The position numbers and the translations under genes are program-made. From NCBI GenBank assembly GCA_965208775.1, contig OZ242360.1, positions 2,604,001-2,668,000 on the forward strand: a DNA stretch of 64,000 bases. Direction: 5' to 3'. Below the pieces are notes generated by a model. It saw nothing but the letters and a program-made list of their open reading frames with translations. It searched no databases and was not told the DNA's origin. Origin of the DNA: JAPOVO01 sp026708165. GTDB lineage: Bacteria > Chloroflexota > UBA11872 > VXNJ01. Below, piece by piece: positions 46,123 through 55,339 of this stretch (position 1 is the first letter of the stretch; each line of letters begins with the position of its first letter).

Positions 46123-46534
46123 TCACGCTTCCGTCTGTTTCTTCGTCTCCCTCTTGGACGACCTGTAGCCGACCGGCATTTCAGTGAAGACATAGGTACG
46201 GTTTTCGCCGTCATCGCCCAACTTGCGACGCTGACTGCTTACTGCAGTACGCATGGTACGAGTACCGGAGTTCGCCTGAAGGCGCTGGTCCCTGTTGATC
46301 ATCAGGCGTCAGGCCAAAGCTGACGAAGTCCGAGGGCCTGCTCGACCCGTCCAGGGTCGTGATCACGCCCTAACGGGAGTCCGTCAACGCCAGGGCGCTC
46401 TCGACCACCTCCTGGAGCACGGTGTCGAAATCGAGGCTCTCGTTTACGCGCAGGCTGGACTCGCTAAGCCGCGTCAGCCGGTCTCCGAGAGCCTGACTCT
46501 CCAAGTCTCGAAGATCCTGTCGGTCTATCTATAG
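46123..46534 (-). pseudogene. internally deleted copy of the hybrid histidine kinase
   Basis: The low-coordinate part encodes the last 45 codons of the 796-aa kinase (TMRTAVSSQRRKLGDDGENR, ending in TGA at 46123-46125). It is joined directly to a copy of its first 80 or so codons (LGDRLTRLSESSLRVNESLD, LTDSR-stop-GVITTLDGS) with an in-frame TAG where the intact gene has a Tyr codon. About 670 codons are missing. It has the same strand and flank as the intact gene at 50247-52637. Confidence 0.85.
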
Positions 46535-46639
46535 GCCTCGATCAGGCAGCAGAAGGTCCGGTAAACCAGCCGATGTGAAACGGCAATTGCGGGTCCGGAT
46601 TGGGTGTTTCCAGAGCAATTATGCCGGATTCGACTGAAA

Positions 46640-46870
46640 CTCACACTGATCTTATGCAAACGGGTCGCCATTCTCACGCCCATCTTATACACGACTTCTA
46701 GACTAAAGCGTCACTGACCCGCCGAGGGGAGGCAGCCGCTTGGCCTTCGACTTCGATGGTTTCGACGCGTCTGGACCTTTGGATGTCGAACGGTCTTCAA
46801 GGTTGAACGCGGTGCGGCCTTGTCACTAGCCCGGGCGTCCCGAACGAGAGTGGGGCGGTGCCGGAGAGGA
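46640..46870. repeat. duplicated kinase upstream region, copy 1
   Basis: Matches 52745-52975 at most positions, including CGCCCATCTTATACACGACT followed by TCTAGACTAA and GGGGAGGCAGCCGCTTGGCC. It lies in the same place relative to the kinase pseudogene as copy 2 does to the intact kinase, so the whole block was duplicated. Confidence 0.85.
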
Positions 46871-47105
46871 TCGGGAGTGGCGTGAGTGGTGTCAGGCCAA
46901 TCGCCGGCAGTTGCACCTGTCATCCGTGTTGCAGTCGTGGTCATCCGGCCATTCATCGTCTAACTCTTCCGGGCAAGCCGTTTCCCAGGGCTGATTGGCG
47001 CGCAACTCACCTAGCCCTGGTCACGGAGGGCGGGGTGAGCCCCCTGGCTAGCCCTCTACCCAACTTAGCCAGTTGGCCGCCCCGCCCTTTTCAGAATGGA
47101 GCGCC

Positions 47106-47231
47106 ATGCAGGAGCGAGACGTCGTTGTCCTGATCGCGGTCGTGCTGATCGCGGCTGTCCTGATTGTCCTGGCCATGTTCTTGACGACCGTGTGGCCGGT
47201 GAGCGCGGCTACGAGCTGCCCGCCCTGTTAG
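47106..47231 (+). CDS. possible small single-span membrane protein, 41 aa
   Basis: The ATG at 47106 has GGAG four bases upstream. The peptide has a short charged start (MQERD), then one hydrophobic helix (VVVLIAVVLIAAVLIVLAMF), then TTVW and a CPPC end. It is too short for routine gene calling. Composition and topology are what one expects of a real small membrane protein, but there is no homology support. Confidence 0.45.
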   Translation: MQERDVVVLIAVVLIAAVLIVLAMFLTTVWPVSAATSCPPC

Positions 47232-47418
47232 GGAACAGACCGGCGCTCCGTGTGGACTCCGCCGCCGCCCCGGACTGTTTTCGGGTACCGCGGCGACATC
47301 GCCGCCTGATCGGTATATCGATGTTCCAAAGACAACAGTCAAGCCCTCAAAACCGGCTGCGGCCGCGTCTGGTCGCACATGCGCTCTGAGCCACACTGGT
47401 CTATGAACTAGGTCTCGT

Positions 47419-49707
47419 TTGCGACTGATTGCCGTAATTCTCGCATTGGTCGGCATGGGGCTGTTCGCAAGCCTGCTGCCTCAGACTAGCTTCGTCTCGC
47501 GGTCTTCCGGCGAGGTTGTCGACGCTATCGGTCCCGTCTGGCCCAGTTTCGCCGTCGAGCAGGTCCTGGACGATGTAGACATCATTTCGGAAGTCCGCAT
47601 TTGGGCTGCGGCCGGCTTCGATCGCGGGGAAGCCCCAATTGCCGCCTCGCTACTCCGCCAGGCCGACAGGGAACCGGTGCGTCAGTACCAGGCTCGGATA
47701 CGCTCCAGTAAAGTCCTCCTCCCATACGTTCTCGTCTTTCCGCCGTATGAGCCCACGCCCGGTGAGAAACTGGTATTGCAACTCTGGGTCTCCACCGAGC
47801 GGGAAAACAGCGCCATATTCGGCACAACCAAGCCAAAAGAACACGTAACCCCGCCAACGCTCGCCGGTGGACCCGCGGACAAGGGCACTCTCGCTTACGA
47901 AGTGATTTGGAGAGGAACCGGTTGGCAGGCCGCTCTCGAGGGATCTACGCCAGACCTTGCGCGCCTGGCAGGAGCGCTGGCGGGTACGACGCTAGCCGTT
48001 GCGTTAGCATTACTGTCGTACACCCCCCCCCGCGTCTCCCGACCTCTACGCAACGCCACGCGGAGGGTGCGAGTTGGGCTTCTGTCCCTGGCCAGCCGCC
48101 TACCCGTCGTGCCGAGAGCATGGCACGGTGACCTCGGTGAGCAAGCGTCGGATTTTCAGACTTCAACCGCGCGGCGCGCCTTGTACGTCTTTCCGTGGCT
48201 AATCCCCGCTTTCGCGATACTGCACTATCTCTCCAGCAACCTAATCCTGTTTCGCGTCTCCGAGTCGATTGCGGTCTTCGTCGTCACCATGGCGACCGTC
48301 ACGGTCGCCTTCGTGGTTTGTCGGCTGATATTCAAGACGGCCGCTGTCGCGGCGGCGCTCACGGGGCTGCTCGGAATCGTGTTCTTCTCTTACGGCCATG
48401 TGTACATTGCGCTCGGCGATCGCGCCGACGATAGATTTCTTCTTGGACTGGGACTGCCGATCATGCTCGGCCTCGGGGCCCTACTGATACGACGACGTGA
48501 ACTAGCGCGCAAGATTAGGATGTCCCTCAACGTGGGCAGCGTTTTGCTTGTTCTCTTGCCCATTTACCAGATCGCCACCGACTTCCACGCAGGCAGCCGA
48601 CCGCAAGACGTTGACCCTTTCGACGGTTTCCCGGGACTCGACGAACGGCTCGCCGAAGCCAGGGACAGACTCTCAAGAGATCAACTTAGAGACATCTATT
48701 ACATCATCCTGGATGAATATCCCAGGAGCGGTTCGCCTCCGGAGTTCGACAACAGCGAATTCGTGCAGCAACTGGAAAACCGCGGCTTCTACGTGGCCCC
48801 ACAAGCTCGCAGTAACTACATGCGCACGTACCAGTCGATTCCCTCATCCCTGAACATGGGTTACGTCCACGAGGAGCGTTCCAGTTCCGGCGGCGAATTA
48901 CGCCGACGATTGCTGGCGCGGGCAGGCGACAACGCGCTGGGCAGAATCATGGCGGCCCTGGGATATCGATACGTGCATGTCGCCTCCGGATCCGACTGGA
49001 CGAACACAAGCCGCAACGCCGCGGTCGTCGTGGAGTTCACGCCCGCCGGGGTTGCTCTTGCGGGAGATGAATCCGAGGACCCGTTTGCATTCGATAGGGC
49101 CAGGAGGCTGTCGGGTAGATTCACGGACGCATTCCTGCGAACGACTACCGCCAGACCGTTCCTTCCGAGGAGATTCGACATTCAGCCGGAGGACCCCTAC
49201 GCGTACCCTCCAGGTCATCCGTTCCGGACGCTCGCGTGGCTGGATTTCATGAAGACCGTTGGGACCATGGAAGGTCCCAAGTTCGTCTTCGCACACCTGC
49301 TAAAGCCGCACGGGCCGTATTCGTTCGACAGGCACGGAAACATCACTTTCGACAGTTGGGGCTGGCCTGACGATCATGATCCAACGGTGTCCGAAGCCTT
49401 CTACGGTCAGGTGATTTGGCTCAACGGCCAGATGCTGGAAGTTATCGACGCAATTCTTGGAAGCTCCAATAAACCGCCCATCATCGTAGTCACGAGCGAC
49501 CATGGATACGTGCGGAACGACCAGTACGGCCATGACATCCTCGCGGCCTTCCTGCTTCCCGATCCGGAGACCGGTACGACCGGTGGGGGCGAGAGCGCCG
49601 TATATCCGTCAATTACCTCGGTAAACCACTTCAGGGCGATACTTGACTACTACTTCGGACTCGACCTGGGGCTTCTGGACGACAAGGTCTATAGTCGCCA
49701 GGGCTGA
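47419..49707 (+). CDS. membrane-anchored sulfatase/alkaline-phosphatase-like protein
   Basis: 762 aa. An N-terminal hydrophobic segment (residues 3-22) is followed by an extracytoplasmic beta-rich domain (to about 170), a membrane helix near 185-205, four or five more helices between 255 and 390, then a soluble domain of the alkaline phosphatase/sulfatase fold: YYIILDEYPR near 430 (metal Asp, in the place of the usual nucleophile region) and VVTSDHGY near 692 (the DH metal site). Such proteins move or remove phospho- or sulfo-groups on envelope polymers. TTG start. A C9 tract at 48023-48031 lies in frame between SYTPP and RVSR. A decayed copy of its first 125 codons follows directly. Confidence 0.78.
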   Translation: MRLIAVILALVGMGLFASLLPQTSFVSRSSGEVVDAIGPVWPSFAVEQVLDDVDIISEVRIWAAAGFDRGEAPIAASLLRQADREPVRQYQARIRSSKVLLPYVLVFPPYEPTPGEKLVLQLWVSTERENSAIFGTTKPKEHVTPPTLAGGPADKGTLAYEVIWRGTGWQAALEGSTPDLARLAGALAGTTLAVALALLSYTPPRVSRPLRNATRRVRVGLLSLASRLPVVPRAWHGDLGEQASDFQTSTARRALYVFPWLIPAFAILHYLSSNLILFRVSESIAVFVVTMATVTVAFVVCRLIFKTAAVAAALTGLLGIVFFSYGHVYIALGDRADDRFLLGLGLPIMLGLGALLIRRRELARKIRMSLNVGSVLLVLLPIYQIATDFHAGSRPQDVDPFDGFPGLDERLAEARDRLSRDQLRDIYYIILDEYPRSGSPPEFDNSEFVQQLENRGFYVAPQARSNYMRTYQSIPSSLNMGYVHEERSSSGGELRRRLLARAGDNALGRIMAALGYRYVHVASGSDWTNTSRNAAVVVEFTPAGVALAGDESEDPFAFDRARRLSGRFTDAFLRTTTARPFLPRRFDIQPEDPYAYPPGHPFRTLAWLDFMKTVGTMEGPKFVFAHLLKPHGPYSFDRHGNITFDSWGWPDDHDPTVSEAFYGQVIWLNGQMLEVIDAILGSSNKPPIIVVTSDHGYVRNDQYGHDILAAFLLPDPETGTTGGGESAVYPSITSVNHFRAILDYYFGLDLGLLDDKVYSRQG

Positions 49708-49789
49708 GCCGCATGAGTGGCGCTTCGAAAACAGCCCACTAACCTCTACCGGTGGGCGCTAAATGCCACCCAGTAGCCACACTTGCTCA

Positions 49790-50200
49790 GCTCTCGCTTG
49801 CGACGTGAGTCCGCCATTCTCGGTCCAGCGAGTAGCGGGCTGTTCGCGAGCCTGCAACCCCGATCAAGCCTCGTCTTCCGATCGTCCGGCGGGGTGGGCG
49901 ACCTCACGGGTTTCGTCTAGTCTGACTCTTCTGTCGAGCAAGTCTTGGACGACGTCGGCATCATTTCGTAAGTCCGCATTTGGGTCCGCGCCGGCGGTGA
50001 CCGCCGAGAGGTGCCGGTCGTCATTTTATTGCTTGGCGGACGGGCCGACTGCCGGTGCATCAGGTCAAAGTTTCAACCAGCGCCGGCAAGCAACGGGATA
50101 CGTATTTTCTCGTCGTCCCGCTCTACTGGTCGGCACCCGGCAAGAGACTAAGGTCGCAGCTCTGGCGCTCCACTGAGCGGGGAGTGGAGCGGGTGCTGGA
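49790..50200 (+). pseudogene. 5' fragment of a second sulfatase-like gene
   Basis: DNA similarity to 47440-47800 is evident (for example GGGCTGTTCGC, TCGAGCAAGTCTTGGACGAC and ATCATTTCGTAAGTCCGCAT against ATCATTTCGGAAGTCCGCAT). In-frame stops (TAG, TAA) and frameshifts rule out function. Only the N-terminal 120-130 codons remain, ending just before the kinase stop. Confidence 0.8.
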
Positions 50201-50246
50201 CTAACAACCCATGAGACAAGATCGCCCACCATGAACACGGACTGGC

Positions 50247-52637
50247 CTACGTTTCGTCAGTTTCCCCCGCCTCCCCCTTCGGCATCCGGTAGCCGACGCG
50301 GAGCTCGGTGAAGATGTAGGTGGGGTTCTCGGCGTCATCGCCCAACTTGCGGCGCAGACTGCTTACCACGGTGCGCATGGGGCGAATGTCGGCGTCGGCC
50401 TCAAGCTTCCAGACCCATCTCAGCAAATGCTCGTAGGTCAGCACGCGCCCGGCGTTCACGGAAAGCTCGGCAAGAGTCCGGTACTCGATGGCGGTAAGCT
50501 GCACCGGACGACCGGCGACGCTCACTCGGCGCTCGTCGTAGTCGATGGTCAGTTCGCCCAGCACGTACGGCTGCGTCGGCCCCGGCGCATCCCGCCTGCG
50601 CAGAGCCGCCCTGATCCTGGCCGCAAGCTCCACCTGTGAGAAGGGCTTGACCACGTAGTCGGCGGCTCCCATGTCGAACGCCGTGGCTATGAGCTGGTCC
50701 TGACCGTAGGCCGACAGGAAGATGACGGGCACCTGCGCCTCCTCCGCGATGTACTTCATCAACTCCATGCCGTCGGTCCCCGGCAGCATCAGATCGAGCA
50801 GGACCAGATGGGGCTTCTTCTCCTCCACAAGACGCAGGGCTTCCTCCGGGTCGGCCGTCACGATCGGTGTGTAGCCTGACTTGATGAGGACCTGTCGGAC
50901 GTACCTGAGCGCCTGGGGGTCGTCGTCCACCGCGAGCACGCGCAGCCCTTCCGCCTCCCGCCGCCGCGAGGAGCGGGTCGAGGGCGGAGCGGCGGTGACG
51001 GGAGAGACGTACCCTGCCTCGTCCACCGTCTGTATCGTGAACGTGAAGCGCGCGCCCAGGCCCGGCCCGTCGCTCTCTGCCCATATGCGGCCCCCGTGCG
51101 CCTCGACAATTCCCTTGCAGATCGCAAGGCCCAGGCCGGTATCACCCGCCTGCTCCCCGGCCTCTATACGGGAGAACTTCCGAAAAAGGTGCGGCAGGCT
51201 CTCCGCCGGAATGCCCCTGCCTTCGTCGCTGACCGACACGGCCACGTGGACGTCCTCCCTGGCGGCGCTCACGCTGATGGGGGAGTTCTCCGGCGAGTTC
51301 CGGGCCGCATTGGAGAGCAGGTTGCCCAGCACCTGGATCATACGAAGCCTGTCCGCCATCACCCACGGAAGGTCCGGCGGGAGTTCGACGTCCACGCGGT
51401 GGCTGCCGCCGCCGCTCCGGAAGGCGTTTCTTGCCTCGCCCACCAGGGTAGCGACGTCCGTAGGCTCGGGCGCAACCGCAAGCGTGCCAGTCTCGATGCG
51501 GGCCACGTCGAGCAGGTCGCTGATCAGCACGTGCATCCTGTCGATCTGGGCGTCGATGATCCTGAAGTACTGCCGCATCTCCGTGGGGTTGATCGCGGTC
51601 GGCGGGTCCAGCAGGGTCGCGATCGATCCCTTGACCGACGTGAGCGGCGTGCGCAGCTCGTGGCTTACCATCGCCAAAAACTCTGCCCGCAGCCGCTCAA
51701 GCTCTTCGATCGGCGTGAGGTCCTGCATCGTGACGATGAAAGAGTCGACCGCCCCGTCATCAGAGCGGACGGGAGTGGCGTTGAGCAGCGTGGTGACGCT
51801 CCTTCCGTCGGGGACGCTCAGGACGATCTCCTCCGCGCGAACCGTCTCGCCGGCGCTCAGCGCCTCGGCCATCGGCAACTCCAGAAGTGATATCTCACGT
51901 CCGTCCGAGCGCCGGCAGGTCACCACCCCCAGAAGCTGCTCGTATGACTGGTCCGGTTCCCGCAGGCCTTCGACGATCCTCCTCGTCTCCCGGCTTAAGG
52001 ATTCCGGCGCTCCGGTCCTGGCGTCGAAGACCGCGACCCCCACCGGCGAGGTCTCTATCAGCGTTTCCAGGTCGATCCTCGCCCGCTGTTCATCCCTGTA
52101 CCTGTGGGCGTTCGCGATCACCAGCGCCGCCTGGGAGGCGAACATCACCAGGGTTTCCTCATCCTCGGAGGTGAATTCCCGACTCGAATCTTGCCTTCCA
52201 ACGTAGATGATGCCGACCGCCTCTCCCCCGCGGCGGATGGGCGCCGTCAGAAACGCGCCGAGCGGCACGGGGGAAAAGTCGGGAAGGCCCAGCGACCTGA
52301 TGTGATCGTGATAGTCGCGAATCCTGAGTGGCTGCTCGAGTCCGCTGAGATATGCAAAGACAAGAGGGCCATCCGGCAAAAAATCCTCCAAGGCCAGTCG
52401 GTCATCAGGGGTCAGACCGGAGGTGACGAAGTCCGGGGGCCTCCTCGACCCGTCCAGGGTCGTGAGCACTCCATAATGGGAGTCCGTCAATGCCCGGGCG
52501 CTGTCGACCACCTCCTGGAGCACGGTGTCGAAGTCCAGGCTCTCGTTGATGCGCAGGCTGGCCTCGCTAAGCCGCGACAGCCGGTCTCTGAGAGCCTGCA
52601 TCTCCAGGTCTCGCGGGTCCACTCGGTTCATCTCCAC
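50247..52637 (-). CDS. hybrid sensor kinase with receiver and winged-helix output (GAF-PAS-HisKA-HATPase-REC-wHTH)
   Basis: 796 aa, cytoplasmic. GAF domain 25-185; PAS-like 195-310; HisKA with the phospho-acceptor in MVSHELRTPLTS (about His324); HATPase_c with NLLSNAARNSPE, SDEGRGIP and GDTGLGLAICKG (N, G1, G2 boxes); receiver 575-690 with VDDDP, LLDLMLPG (phospho-Asp) and KPF; OmpR-type winged helix 700-790 ending SSLRRKLGDD ... VGYRMPKG. Sensor, relay and DNA-binding output are in one chain, so it can act as a complete one-protein two-component system. A broken duplicate lies 4-6 kb away. Its target genes are unknown; the neighbouring envelope genes are candidates. Confidence 0.92.
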   Translation of the reverse strand: MEMNRVDPRDLEMQALRDRLSRLSEASLRINESLDFDTVLQEVVDSARALTDSHYGVLTTLDGSRRPPDFVTSGLTPDDRLALEDFLPDGPLVFAYLSGLEQPLRIRDYHDHIRSLGLPDFSPVPLGAFLTAPIRRGGEAVGIIYVGRQDSSREFTSEDEETLVMFASQAALVIANAHRYRDEQRARIDLETLIETSPVGVAVFDARTGAPESLSRETRRIVEGLREPDQSYEQLLGVVTCRRSDGREISLLELPMAEALSAGETVRAEEIVLSVPDGRSVTTLLNATPVRSDDGAVDSFIVTMQDLTPIEELERLRAEFLAMVSHELRTPLTSVKGSIATLLDPPTAINPTEMRQYFRIIDAQIDRMHVLISDLLDVARIETGTLAVAPEPTDVATLVGEARNAFRSGGGSHRVDVELPPDLPWVMADRLRMIQVLGNLLSNAARNSPENSPISVSAAREDVHVAVSVSDEGRGIPAESLPHLFRKFSRIEAGEQAGDTGLGLAICKGIVEAHGGRIWAESDGPGLGARFTFTIQTVDEAGYVSPVTAAPPSTRSSRRREAEGLRVLAVDDDPQALRYVRQVLIKSGYTPIVTADPEEALRLVEEKKPHLVLLDLMLPGTDGMELMKYIAEEAQVPVIFLSAYGQDQLIATAFDMGAADYVVKPFSQVELAARIRAALRRRDAPGPTQPYVLGELTIDYDERRVSVAGRPVQLTAIEYRTLAELSVNAGRVLTYEHLLRWVWKLEADADIRPMRTVVSSLRRKLGDDAENPTYIFTELRVGYRMPKGEAGETDET

Positions 52638-52744
52638 GCCTCTATTGAGCTGCGTAAGGCTCGATGGTCAAGACAATGACGGACGGTCGAATGTACGGCC
52701 GCATTGGGAGCTTCCGGGGCGACTATAGCAAAAATGACCTGAAC

Positions 52745-52975
52745 TCATGGTGATCTTATAGAAACTGATCGCTATTCTCACGCCCATCTTATACACGACT
52801 TCTAGACTAAGGCGTCACTGACCCGCCGAGGGGAGGCAGCCGCTTGGCCTTCAACTTCAATGGTTTCGGCGCGTTTGAGCTTATGGACATCGAACGGTCC
52901 CCGGAGTTCAACGTGGCGCGGGGGTTGTCACTAACCGGGATGTCCCGAACGACAGTGCGGCGAGGCCGTTTACCG
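52745..52975. repeat. duplicated kinase upstream region, copy 2
   Basis: Counterpart of 46640-46870, about 100 bp before the intact kinase start. Conservation of a non-coding stretch in both copies may only reflect recent duplication, but it would hold any divergent promoters. Confidence 0.85.
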
Positions 52976-53285
52976 GGCTGGATCAGTATCCCAGCCCGTT
53001 TGCGGGGACGGGGTGGCGCTTCCCTGGAGGCGCGTGCATCTTCGTCTTCAGGCGCTACTCCGCCCCTTCTTCGACTGGATTCCGAGGGGGTAAGGGATCT
53101 GAGTTGGAGGATGCCGCCAACTCCTCGAACTATTTCGCGCCATGAAACCCAGATCCGACTTCGGAGTCTAGGTCGCGTAAAACAGCGCTTCCGTCGTGTC
53201 GAGGCGTGGCTGCGCCGGGAGGAGTAGGCCGATTTTCGAGAGCTTCAGAGACAAGCTGTTCGGTTCGCTTAAAGGAGGCCGCAAG
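52976..53285. other. intergenic, about 310 bp
   Basis: Part of a 127-codon plus-strand frame (52844-53227) that I do not believe to be a gene: it begins inside the duplicated non-coding block, and its counterpart at 46.7 kb is not conserved as protein. It ends in AAAGGAGG, the ribosome-binding site of the next gene. Confidence 0.4.
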
Positions 53286-53495
53286 ATGGCCTGTCCCGTA
53301 TGCGGCGGGTCCAAGTGGAAGGCGATGGATGGCGAGATCAGCCCGCCGTTTAAGTCATGGGGTCCCATGGAGCGTCCGAAGGGCGTCTCACGACGGGCCA
53401 AGCCAGTTCTGCCTCTGGTGCCGATGGTGTGCCGGAATTGCGCTTACACGGCGATGTTCTTGGCAGCGGAGTATCAGGGAGTCGCACCTAAGTGA
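53286..53495 (+). CDS. small zinc-ribbon protein, 69 aa
   Basis: CPVCGG at the N-terminus and CRNC near the C-terminus form a four-Cys zinc ribbon around a Pro-rich middle (PPFKSWGPMERPKG). AAAGGAGG seven bases before the ATG at 53286 sets the start, and the longer upstream frame is not needed. The function is unknown; such proteins often bind nucleic acid or other proteins. The 3' end and about 75 bp beyond it are repeated at 61.04-61.16 kb. Confidence 0.75.
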   Translation: MACPVCGGSKWKAMDGEISPPFKSWGPMERPKGVSRRAKPVLPLVPMVCRNCAYTAMFLAAEYQGVAPK

Positions 53496-53570
53496 GCGCA
53501 CTTCCAACCACTGTTTACCCACATTCTGTTTTGCCACCTTTCAGGGCACGACCACGACGGCCGGCCCTGT
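53457..53570. repeat. zinc-ribbon 3' end repeat, copy 1
   Basis: Homologous to 61045-61158: TGTTCTTGGCAGCGGA, TGAGCGCAC, CATTCTGTTT and TTTCAGGG-type blocks are shared in order. It spans the last codons and the 3' flank. Confidence 0.75.
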
Positions 53571-54328
53571 TTGGCCGGGAGCGGAGTGACTTGCCCCCTG
53601 GTGCCTCTACATCACTTCCAGGCCGTCACTTCGCTCGCTCGGGCGGGACAGGGCAACGTTCCGCCCACCTCCCAATAGATTGGCGCAGAGCGCGAGGCCG
53701 GCGCCGCGCGCTTCTGCCGCGTCATTCGCGGAAGGCCTCTACCGAGCCAGGGAGACCGAGCCATGGCCGCAGCGGCCGGTCTGTCGATGGTCTTGGCGTT
53801 GGCGCTGGTTATGCCGGATAGCAGGACGTAAATGTCGCCACCCCGAGTTCTATCCGCATTTGTAGGGCCGACCTCGAATCATACGGACGGCGAGTGCCCT
53901 GCCACATTCTCAGCCGGATCGCACAATGGTCAGGCGGGCCAGCGCGAAATCACTTGCAACGCTGGCGGTGGGAGTACGAATGCGCTCCTCCTCCACCTGC
54001 GTCGACAGCGACGCCTGCACCGGCTCCTGCTGAGAGTGCTTCAAGACCATCGGGAGCGTGCCAAGGAGCCGGACCTCCAAGCGTACATGGTCACGTTTAC
54101 ACGCCTGTCGAGCCGTATTCGTCAACGATGCCGAAGAGGATGACCTCCCCGAACTCCAGAACCGGCACCATCACTACAGGGGATCGATTTATCAACACCA
54201 CGCGCCGGAGGACACGCAGCAATTGATCCCTCAGCCACGGGGCGGGGCTGCGGTCACGTGATGCAGTTTCTGGCGGCGGAGGTCAAGATCGACGGCAGGC
54301 TGGGCCTGCACGTCAAGCGGGCCAGAGG
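53571..54328. other. intergenic, about 760 bp
   Basis: No gene that I can support. Several overlapping frames (53832-54143, 53894-54226) have no ribosome-binding site and low-complexity products. It may hold decayed coding DNA, as elsewhere in the 46-61 kb segment. Confidence 0.4.
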
Positions 54329-55339
54329 TTGAAGCCGCAGCAACGAGTGCCGAGCGGGAACGGGTTCGCTTGGGCCGGTCGCTTGCTGCTGCTGAGCGCG
54401 GTCGCGTTCTGGTGGGGCGCGGTTAACCTGCCGCAACTCTTCAGCATGGCGTTTCCCGATCTGCTGCACTGGACCGCCCTTCCGTGGCAATTCAATCCGA
54501 ATGTCGAGGGATCGTTGGCAAATGCGGTATCCGCAGCCTCTTTGGCGGTCGTCGCACTATTGGCGCTTGCGAATACCGTTCGCGGGCTCAGGATTCAAAA
54601 CGCCCGGAAAAACCGGATTGCCATCGGTGGTTGGGCGTTGCTGGGGGTGACGGCTATATATCTGACCATAGATGAGATTGTCGATCCGAGAACCCTGTCA
54701 GTCTTCGAACACCTGAGGCAGACCCCGTTCAGCGAGGCCTACAAGTACGATCCCTGGATCGTTGTGTTTGGCCCGCTGATTGTCGCGTTTGTTGTTGCGA
54801 TGGGGGTCTTCATCCTGAGGGGGCCGTTGTTTCGGAGGGTAAGAACTCTCTTCATGCTGGGTCTCATCGCCTGGTTCCTCGCTCTCGTGCATGACCTGTT
54901 TCACCAGGTCTTATTCGAAGACCTGGTTCCCAAGTGGATAGGGCATTTGCTTGAGGAAACGCTCGAGTTCAGCGGGGCTCTGCTGATCGGACTGGGCGCG
55001 GCGATCTCCTTGTGGGGCAGACGGATACCGGCATCCGATATGCAGGATCGGCGGGGCCGGTTCATCTCGGCGATTTGGTCATTCGATAAGCTCGTGATAG
55101 GCACCATCGCCATCGTCGCCTGCATTGTCGCGGTCGGTGTTCTGTCCCCTCGTCTGTACAGGCAGCCCCTGGTCGACGCTCGCGCCTACACCCCTATAGG
55201 CGCCTTTCAGATGGTCCTGCGCGACAAACACTCCATCATCCAGGAACTGGGCGTACTCCCCGTGCCCCCCCCCGCGTGGATGTGCGCATTGCAAGCAACT
55301 CCATTCGGGATCGTCCGGGCGTTCTGGTATGGCGCTTGA
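54329..55339 (+). CDS. multi-spanning membrane protein, 5' part of a frameshifted gene
   Basis: About seven hydrophobic helices (for example near residues 18-38, 64-84, 100-116, 142-162, 174-192, 212-230, 252-275). The frame leaves the gene at the C9 tract (55265-55273), after QELGVLPVPPP; the following residues (AWMCALQ...) are out of frame. One more C would join it to the next frame and give a protein of about 494 aa: membrane helices, an extracytoplasmic beta domain and a final helix. The start is a TTG at 54329, or possibly a GTG at 54347. Function unknown; the layout resembles the membrane part of the sulfatase-like protein at 47.4 kb. Confidence 0.7.
   Translation: MKPQQRVPSGNGFAWAGRLLLLSAVAFWWGAVNLPQLFSMAFPDLLHWTALPWQFNPNVEGSLANAVSAASLAVVALLALANTVRGLRIQNARKNRIAIGGWALLGVTAIYLTIDEIVDPRTLSVFEHLRQTPFSEAYKYDPWIVVFGPLIVAFVVAMGVFILRGPLFRRVRTLFMLGLIAWFLALVHDLFHQVLFEDLVPKWIGHLLEETLEFSGALLIGLGAAISLWGRRIPASDMQDRRGRFISAIWSFDKLVIGTIAIVACIVAVGVLSPRLYRQPLVDARAYTPIGAFQMVLRDKHSIIQELGVLPVPPPAWMCALQATPFGIVRAFWYGA
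55265..55273 (+). repeat. C9 homopolymer at the frameshift
   Basis: Nine C residues between GTG and GCGTGG. Tract length decides whether the two halves of the membrane protein gene are in frame (ten would restore). A second C9 at 48023-48031 lies in the sulfatase-like gene, where the frame is intact. Confidence 0.8.

Noticed and set aside
50881..52206. 441-codon plus-strand frame opposite the hybrid kinase
   Set aside because: Antisense shadow caused by GC-rich third codon positions; Ser/Arg-rich with no family motifs.
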